A DNA stretch of 10,943 bases from Gemmatimonadales bacterium UBA4456 (GTDB taxonomy: Bacteria; Gemmatimonadota; Gemmatimonadetes; Longimicrobiales; Gaopeijiaceae): contig DGOW01000072.1 of NCBI GenBank assembly GCA_002390225.1, forward strand, positions 604 to 11,546, given 5' to 3'. This document shows positions 6,684 to 10,943 of this stretch, piece after piece. The notes below the pieces were generated by a model. The model was not told where the DNA came from. It did not search any database and was given only the letters and a program-made list of their open reading frames with translations. A program made the position numbers and the translations under genes. Each line of letters opens with the position of its first letter. The first letter of the stretch is position 1.

Positions 6684-6941
6684 ATGCTCGCACTCTTCTG
6701 GTTCGTCTTTGGCGCCGGCTTGGCGACCCTGGCCATTACAGCGGGGGTCAGTCTGCGATCGCGGAGCGTCGAGGTGATCGGTCGGGGACGACCGTTAATC
6801 GACGATGTCGCGATCGATCAGATCATTGAGCAGGGAGAAATCTGGATCGACGCGGATGAACCGCTCGATATCGACGACATCGACGATGAAGAGGAGCGCT
6901 TCTGGTCCGAGAGCTGGGATGAGCCCCAGGGCGATTGGTGA
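6684..6941 (+). CDS. Small membrane-anchored acidic protein, function unknown
   Basis: The product has 85 residues. A single hydrophobic helix (about 1-23) is followed by a short basic stretch (R25, R27, R34, R36) consistent with an N-out/C-in anchor. The tail is extremely acidic: residues 39-85 contain 20 Asp/Glu and one Arg, with tryptophans at 54, 74, 78 and 85. I recognise no family. It starts 11 bases after the threonine synthase stop on the same strand and is probably the last gene of that operon; the ribosome site is weak. The ordered composition (anchor, basic stop-transfer, acidic tail) and the fit between neighbours support a real gene. Metal binding or electrostatic contact with a partner are guesses. 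Confidence 0.7.
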   Translation: MLALFWFVFGAGLATLAITAGVSLRSRSVEVIGRGRPLIDDVAIDQIIEQGEIWIDADEPLDIDDIDDEEERFWSESWDEPQGDW

Positions 6942-6952
6942 CGCCCCGCAGG

Positions 6953-7450
6953 CTAGTGGGTGAAGCGGTAGTAGAGTTCGGGGAGAGGCACGAGCCGTTG
7001 GTTCATCGGCAGGTCGTCCTCGGGGTCCGAGCGCTTCACCCAAAGTCCTCGGTTGACGTTCATGATCAGGCCGGTGGAGTGATCGTTGGCCATCGCCCAG
7101 TCGACTCCGAGCGGAGCACGAAGAACCAGCGCCAGGCCGGTTCGTTCGCCTTCACCAGTCGGTCGGGCGGCGGCAAGCCACAGCCCGGCGCCGACAACGG
7201 GTTTGAGCGCCGATGCGCCGAAATACTGTCGCACCGTCGTCGACAGACTGAGGTCCCGAAACGACCAGGTGCCTACGCCGATGTCGAGGCTTCTTGCGTC
7301 GCGAAAAAACTCGACGCTCAGCGCCACCGTGCTGACACCGCCGAACGAAACCCCGAACCGTATTCCGTCTCCGTCAGTGGGCCCTTGGGCCACGAGTGGG
7401 CTCGAGAGCATCGCGAGAAGCAGGAGGAGTATGGCTGCGTTTCGGGTCAA
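6953..7450 (-). CDS. Exported hypothetical protein, possibly a small outer-membrane barrel
   Basis: The product has 165 residues starting at a TTG codon (7450). It has a clear signal peptide: T2-R3-N4, a hydrophobic core at 5-15, and cleavage likely after PLVA21. The mature part contains alternating hydrophobic/polar stretches and glycine-rich turns (VGAGLWLAA, LALVLRAPLGVDWAM) and ends ELYYRFTH, compatible with a small beta-barrel or periplasmic beta protein. No family is recognised. There is no ATG before the signal peptide and no strong ribosome site, but a good promoter lies upstream at 7523-7551. It converges with the acidic-protein gene, with 11 bases between the two stops, and is divergent from the glycosidase gene. 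Confidence 0.7.
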   Translation of the reverse strand: MTRNAAILLLLLAMLSSPLVAQGPTDGDGIRFGVSFGGVSTVALSVEFFRDARSLDIGVGTWSFRDLSLSTTVRQYFGASALKPVVGAGLWLAAARPTGEGERTGLALVLRAPLGVDWAMANDHSTGLIMNVNRGLWVKRSDPEDDLPMNQRLVPLPELYYRFTH

Positions 7451-7522
7451 GACGTTCTGCCGGCTGGGGCGCTCAAGGCCGTCGATGCGCGTTGCGTCAC
7501 GGGCCCGTTTGATGACCGCCGG

Positions 7523-7551
7523 ATTATAGGACCGCCCGCTCGACGGGTCTA
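7523..7551 (-). promoter_or_regulatory. Near-consensus sigma-70-type promoter for the 165-residue exported protein
   Basis: On the minus strand TAGACC (7551-7546, 4 of 6 to TTGACA) and a perfect TATAAT (7528-7523) are separated by the optimal 17 bases. The transcript would begin near 7516, about 66 bases before the TTG start. TATAAT is rare in DNA this GC-rich, which strengthens the call. A 10-bp palindrome directly abuts the upstream side of the -35. Confidence 0.6.
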
Positions 7552-8470
7552 CGGACGTACGTCGCTGATCGCTATCCTGCTTCTGTTCCTGCTCACGGCG
7601 TGTCAGCCTCCCGACCAGCCCTCTAGCTTGGACCTGGCCGTTCCGGGGGCCCTGCTGGAGTGGCTTGAGCCCGATTCAGTGCGGAGGGTCGATCTCCACC
7701 CGGGGGTCGCATATCGCTACCTGTGGTCCGCAAAGGGGCCCTGGGCGGTGCACATCGTTCAGGCGTCGATCGCCGGCCGCTGTGATCTGGGTTTCGAGGT
7801 GCTCCGAGCGGAAGACAGGGAGGACGGAGGAGGAGGCCTTGAGACCGTCTCGGGGATGGTCTCGCGAGCCCAGCCTGCGGTCCTGGCGGTGATTAACGCC
7901 GACTTTTTCACGCAAGAGGGGACCACAGTGGGTGCTGAGGTCACAGACGGTGTCGTTCGAGCGGTCGCAGACCGACCCACGTTCGCCTGGAGGCCGGGCA
8001 GCGAGCCATGGATGGGTGTGGCCACCGGCAGCGCCAATGTACTTCACGTCGGCTGGTCGGTCGCGAGGGATGGTGGGGATGCCGTGACAGAGGCGGTCGG
8101 TGGCTTCCCTGACCTGATCGACGATGGTCAGCGCGTTGGTGACCTCGAGGTCGGGGCACGAGCATCGTTCGCGGCGGCCCGTCACCCCCGGTCGGCGATC
8201 GGATATGACAGTAGCCGAGGCCAGATCTGGATCGTTCTGGTAGACGGTCGTCAGTCGCCGCATTCGGTGGGCATGACTCTTCCCGAGGTCGCGAGGCTGT
8301 TCGAATCCGTCGGTGCCGACGAGGCGATCAACCTCGACGGGGGTGGTTCGAGCGCGCTCGTGCTTGGTGGGGGCGCGCCGGTGAATCGGCCCTCAGACCC
8401 CACAGGTGAGCGCGCCGTGGTGAATGCGCTAGCCCTGATGAAGAGTTCGGAGTGGTGCACTGGCCCCTGA
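7523..8470 (+). CDS. Phosphodiester glycosidase-family lipoprotein; start codon unresolved
   Basis: From the signal sequence onward the product belongs to the NAGPA-like phosphodiester glycosidase family (DUF2233 type), whose founding member removes GlcNAc from phosphodiester-linked sugars; bacterial substrates are mostly unknown. Family motifs are VINADFF (about 7889-7909), HPRSAIGYD (about 8183-8209) and NLDGGGSSALVLGGG (about 8330-8374). A lipobox, LLTAC, has its Cys at 7601-7603, predicting an outer-membrane or periplasm-facing lipoprotein. The start is a problem: this frame has no ATG, GTG or TTG between TTG 7385 (too far upstream, overlapping the opposite gene) and the hydrophobic segment. 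The boundary given is ATT 7523, which would yield 315 residues with Cys27. A one-base error or mutation at 7512-7528 would instead connect ATG 7485 (AAGG six bases upstream) or ATG 7512. The body of the gene is secure; the first 30 codons are not. Confidence 0.82.
   Translation: MIGPPARRVYGRTSLIAILLLFLLTACQPPDQPSSLDLAVPGALLEWLEPDSVRRVDLHPGVAYRYLWSAKGPWAVHIVQASIAGRCDLGFEVLRAEDREDGGGGLETVSGMVSRAQPAVLAVINADFFTQEGTTVGAEVTDGVVRAVADRPTFAWRPGSEPWMGVATGSANVLHVGWSVARDGGDAVTEAVGGFPDLIDDGQRVGDLEVGARASFAAARHPRSAIGYDSSRGQIWIVLVDGRQSPHSVGMTLPEVARLFESVGADEAINLDGGGSSALVLGGGAPVNRPSDPTGERAVVNALALMKSSEWCTGP
7554..7563. repeat. 10-bp palindrome between the divergent genes
   Basis: GACGTACGTC is self-complementary and lies 2 bases upstream of the -35 box of the minus-strand promoter. 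The position suits an operator, but a 10-bp palindrome can arise by chance, and this one also falls within the lipoprotein's predicted signal-peptide codons. Confidence 0.2.
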
Positions 8471-8518
8471 GCCGGACCAGCGTTTCAGATTATTGAGTCG
8501 TCGGGGTTTCCGCGTGGT

Positions 8519-8561
8519 GGGTCAGCGGTGCATGCGGGTCACCGATTGGCCCAGCTGACCC
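8519..8561. terminator. Inverted repeat at the convergent gene ends, weak terminator candidate
   Basis: GGGTCAGC (8519-8526) and GCTGACCC (8554-8561) form a perfect 8-bp inverted repeat around 27 bases, with a smaller GGTG/CACC pairing inside. It sits after the glycosidase stop and overlaps the last codons of the receptor gene. No T-run follows in either direction and the loop is long, so a classical intrinsic terminator is doubtful. The remaining gap (8471-8518) shows nothing else. Confidence 0.25.
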
Positions 8562-10680
8562 CCATCCCGAAGCGCAGTGTCCGGCTCGGTCCCGGTTCGA
8601 AGAAACGGCTGCCAAAAGCGTTCGGTACCACCGAAGCGTTGTAGTCCTTGTTGCCGAGGTTTTGAATCGAGACGAAGGGCGACAGGAAGAAGCGTCCGAC
8701 GTCGATGTCTTCGGAGCCGACGCGGAGATCGGTGATGAAGTACGACGGCGACTGGGCCGAGTTCGCATCGTTGACGGTCAACTCGTCCTGGTAGAGGCCT
8801 CGCAGCTCGATGTAGCCGGCACGATGTTCCCATGTGAGGAGACCGTCGAACCGACGTGGGGCCAGACCAGCAATCTTGTTTCCAGAGTAATCGTCGTTGT
8901 CGTCCGTGACGTACGCGTCATACTCCCCGTTCACGTCGGTGTAGGCGAGACGGAAGCCCACCCCTCCGCCGAGGCTCGCGTCCGCCGAGAGCTCGAAACC
9001 CGAGTGGTGCGACTCGGCAGAATTGCGGAAATAGGTGCGCCCGGGATCGCTGGCTACCTCGAACGGCACCAGGCCGTCCGTGGTGTTGGTGCGAAACACC
9101 GAGAGCTCGAGGCCGAGCCGCTTCGCTAGAACTGTGCGGGCCCCACCCTCGATGGTGGTGCCTTTTTGCGGGTTGAGGTCGGGGTTGAACCCTCCCGCGG
9201 TTGTTGGACGGTTCGCGAGCTCCGTTGTCGTTGGCGTCTCGAACGATCGGCCGACGGATCCGAAGATCTCGGCGTTTGCCGCCACACGCACCACCAGGCC
9301 CAGCGACGGACTGAATGCGGACATCGTTCGCTCACCGGAGTCGTCCGGGTTACCGCCGACGAGAAAGTTGTCCGTCGCGCTGAAGTTGATGTTGTCGTAG
9401 CGGAGGCCGGTCAGGATCGACACACGATCCGCAGCGTCGAGGCGACCCTGCACAAAGATACCGGCGGTGCCGACGTCCTCGAGCTGGTCGAGAATTCGGT
9501 CGCCCGGTTCACCGCCGTTATTCTTGAAGTTGAGGCGTTTGTCTCCCTGGATCTCGGCCTCGAAGCCAGCACCCCAGCCGAAGGTGGCGCCGTCGCTGAT
9601 CGGGATGGAGCCCTGAAAGAGCGTGCGAATACCGCCAGCGTTGCGCGTGAGGTCGATAACTCTGCCGGGAATCGGATTGAACAGCTCGCGACGAATGCCC
9701 CAGAGGGCGAATTCACCGTTCAGCGAGCCGACCGGACCGATCCATGATGCTCCGACCTGACCCTGCCGGACGTCCTTGATTGCGCCGCTGCGGACGTTGA
9801 AGCCCCACGCCGCGCGGTTGCCTTCATCCAGGACTGCCTGGGGCAGGGAGCCTGGGTTCTCCGCGTCGAGTTCCATACCGTTGCCGACAATTCTCAGTAG
9901 GCCGTCGGCCAGCGGTAGCGTGAGTGTACCGTTCACAACGGTCCGTGTCGCCGCCCCATAAGCTGACCCGTCGTCCGTTTCCGGATTGCGTCGGTATCCG
10001 TCGAAGTCTGTGGTGTAGAATCCTACCCGGTATCCCGCCTCTCCAGCGGTACCTGACGCGACGCCCTGAAGGGTCCACATGGAGTGCGAGACTTCTTCGC
10101 CGCCGGTCGTTCCTGTCGAATTGCCCAGTGAACCACCGGCCCAACGCATCGAGACACGGGCCGGCTCTTCCACTGGATTGGTCGTGCGGAAATGGAGCAC
10201 ACCGCCTGCGGCGTTGCCGTAGAGCGACGCATTGGGGCCACGAAGCACCTCCACGCGACCCAGTCCAGACAAGTCCAGATGATCGAGTGTGGCCTGGCCG
10301 TCCGGGAGAGTCGCCGGGATTCCATCGACCAGAACACGGATACCACGCACCCCGAACTGCGCCCGGGGTCCGAACCCGCGGATCGCGATCCGTTCACCCA
10401 CCGCGAAGTTGAAACGGTTGTGGATCTGAACGCCGGGCACGGCCCGAACGGCGTCTTCGATGAAGGTCGAGGCAGTCGCCCGCGTCAGCTGCGTTCCGGT
10501 GATGACAGACACCGGGTACGGTGCCCGGGTGCCAATCGAGCTAGGCAGGACGCGGACCAGGATCGGTTCGAGTACCACGGCCGAATCGGGATCAGGATCC
10601 TGAGCGAAGAGGGACGTGGTGATCACGGCCGTCAGGGCAACGCTCGTCAACGAGGAGGACAGCCACTTTGAACGAGTCAC
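8539..10680 (-). CDS. TonB-dependent outer-membrane receptor, FecA-like
   Basis: From GTG 10680 the product has 713 residues. A signal peptide spans about 1-26 (MTRSKW, hydrophobic core, SLFAQ). A possible TonB box follows (about 36-45, VLEPILVRVL), then a plug domain at about 52-168: IEDAVRAVPGV, IAIRGFGPRAQFGVRG, VLVDGIPATLPDGQ and VEVLRGPNASLYGNAAGGV. The rest is a 22-strand-type barrel with repeated aromatic/Gly strands and long loops. LPDGQ and the RGFG...RG pattern point to the iron-complex/FecA-like branch, so import of a ferric chelate is the best guess; no ligand residues are diagnostic. No FecI/FecR-style regulator or periplasmic transporter gene sits beside it. The start rests on GGAG with a 5-base spacer; ATG 10707 in the same frame would add 9 residues and lacks such a site. 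It is divergent from pepP. Confidence 0.93.
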   Translation of the reverse strand: MTRSKWLSSSLTSVALTAVITTSLFAQDPDPDSAVVLEPILVRVLPSSIGTRAPYPVSVITGTQLTRATASTFIEDAVRAVPGVQIHNRFNFAVGERIAIRGFGPRAQFGVRGIRVLVDGIPATLPDGQATLDHLDLSGLGRVEVLRGPNASLYGNAAGGVLHFRTTNPVEEPARVSMRWAGGSLGNSTGTTGGEEVSHSMWTLQGVASGTAGEAGYRVGFYTTDFDGYRRNPETDDGSAYGAATRTVVNGTLTLPLADGLLRIVGNGMELDAENPGSLPQAVLDEGNRAAWGFNVRSGAIKDVRQGQVGASWIGPVGSLNGEFALWGIRRELFNPIPGRVIDLTRNAGGIRTLFQGSIPISDGATFGWGAGFEAEIQGDKRLNFKNNGGEPGDRILDQLEDVGTAGIFVQGRLDAADRVSILTGLRYDNINFSATDNFLVGGNPDDSGERTMSAFSPSLGLVVRVAANAEIFGSVGRSFETPTTTELANRPTTAGGFNPDLNPQKGTTIEGGARTVLAKRLGLELSVFRTNTTDGLVPFEVASDPGRTYFRNSAESHHSGFELSADASLGGGVGFRLAYTDVNGEYDAYVTDDNDDYSGNKIAGLAPRRFDGLLTWEHRAGYIELRGLYQDELTVNDANSAQSPSYFITDLRVGSEDIDVGRFFLSPFVSIQNLGNKDYNASVVPNAFGSRFFEPGPSRTLRFGMGVSWANR

Positions 10681-10685
10681 GGGAG

Positions 10686-10689
10686 CTCC
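10686..10689 (-). promoter_or_regulatory. Ribosome-binding site deciding the receptor start
   Basis: GGAG on the minus strand ends 5 bases before GTG 10680. The competing in-frame ATG at 10707 is preceded only by a pyrimidine-rich stretch, so GTG is preferred; it also gives a compact MTRSKW signal-peptide head. Confidence 0.6.
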
Positions 10690-10740
10690 AGAGATGCTGC
10701 GGCGCATGGACAGGGGATCCTGAAGGCCGCGGACCAAGAC

Positions 10741-10769
10741 AACATAAAGCCGTACCGCTAGGTTGCCGA
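10741..10769 (-). promoter_or_regulatory. Candidate promoter for the TonB-dependent receptor
   Basis: On the minus strand TCGGCA (10769-10764) and TATGTT (10746-10741), each 4 of 6 to consensus, are 17 bases apart. The start would be near 10734, about 55 bases before GTG 10680. The 90-base divergent region must also hold the pepP promoter, for which I see no clear match. Confidence 0.3.
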
Positions 10770-10770
10770 T

Positions 10771-10943
10771 ATGTGCCCAGTGACAACGATATCCACGCCT
10801 GCCGAGATGCTTCGCGCGCGACGCTCGTCGGTCTTCGACACGCTCGGCGATGGGGTCATGGTGCTCCCGGCCGCACCCATCCAACATGCGTCGCGCGACA
10901 CCGAACGGCCGTACGCACCGGATCGCGAGCTCTTCTACCTGAC
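10771..10943 (+). CDS. pepP: Xaa-Pro aminopeptidase (aminopeptidase P), N-terminal part; runs off the window
   Basis: Only 58 codons are visible. They match the start of the aminopeptidase P N-terminal (AMP_N) domain: R17-R18 then VFDTLGDGVMVLPAAP (21-36), and SRDTERPYAPDRELFYLT (41-58), the conserved R-D-T-x-x-P-Y...D...F-Y-L-T pattern of this family. The full enzyme would be a cytoplasmic, usually Mn-dependent pita-bread metallopeptidase that removes an N-terminal residue preceding proline. Its catalytic domain and metal ligands lie beyond the edge, so activity cannot be judged. The start at ATG 10771 has only a weak AGG; ATG 10807 in the same frame is an alternative that would leave a shorter lead before the RR motif. 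The gene is divergent from the TonB-dependent receptor with a 90-base gap. Confidence 0.85.
   Translation, partial: MCPVTTISTPAEMLRARRSSVFDTLGDGVMVLPAAPIQHASRDTERPYAPDRELFYL

Noticed and set aside
6941..6953. Terminator between the two convergent genes
   Set aside because: Only 11 bases separate the stops, and no stem with a T-run is visible.
6935..7522. Long upstream extension of the phosphodiester glycosidase frame
   Set aside because: It runs antisense to the 165-residue exported protein and would bury the signal peptide in the middle of the protein.
9166..9747. 193-codon plus-strand open frame inside the receptor gene
   Set aside because: Antisense to conserved barrel sequence, with no ribosome site or motif.
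10681..10887. N-terminal extension of the TonB-dependent receptor up to an ATG at 10887
   Set aside because: The extra residues do not look like a signal peptide, they overlap the divergent pepP gene, and a clean signal peptide begins at GTG 10680.

Overview
High-GC bacterial chromosome fragment with densely packed genes: nine complete protein genes plus the 5' end of a tenth. No rRNA, tRNA, CRISPR array, insertion sequence or integrase gene is visible. A TonB-dependent receptor, a lipoprotein signal and a signal-peptide protein that may form a barrel indicate a cell with an outer membrane. The gene mix (ECF sigma / zinc anti-sigma / PDZ trio, an ABC permease fused to a CPBP protease, many small exported hypotheticals) and the GC-rich codon use fit a phylum such as Gemmatimonadota. 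That assignment is an impression from gene style, not a marker-gene result.

Layout. (1) Positions 28-2509, minus strand: a three-gene stress/envelope operon of ECF sigma factor, membrane anti-sigma factor with a zinc-binding N-terminus, and exported twin-PDZ protein. Sigma and anti-sigma overlap by 13 bases, and the PDZ gene follows after 5 bases. (2) Positions 2700-6941, plus strand, divergent from (1): a tight operon of ABC ATPase (NatA type), ABC-2 permease fused to a CPBP intramembrane protease, threonine synthase, and a small acidic membrane protein. The first three genes are joined by ATGA stop/start overlaps. (3) Positions 6953-8470: a divergent pair, namely a minus-strand exported hypothetical protein that starts with TTG and has a near-consensus promoter, and a plus-strand phosphodiester-glycosidase lipoprotein with no ordinary start codon. 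(4) Positions 8539-10680, minus strand: a FecA-like TonB-dependent receptor, probably starting at GTG. It is divergent from (5) the first 58 codons of a Xaa-Pro aminopeptidase (pepP-like), which runs off the right edge.

How they may work together. The left half pairs an ECF sigma system (membrane anti-sigma plus periplasmic PDZ protein) with a divergent exporter whose permease carries an intact CPBP protease site. A regulated-proteolysis or envelope-stress/export circuit is a reasonable hypothesis but is not shown by the sequence. Threonine synthase is probably in the operon for expression rather than mechanism. A run of ten C residues late in the permease-protease gene is the most conspicuous local sequence oddity: gain of one C would put the gene in frame with threonine synthase.
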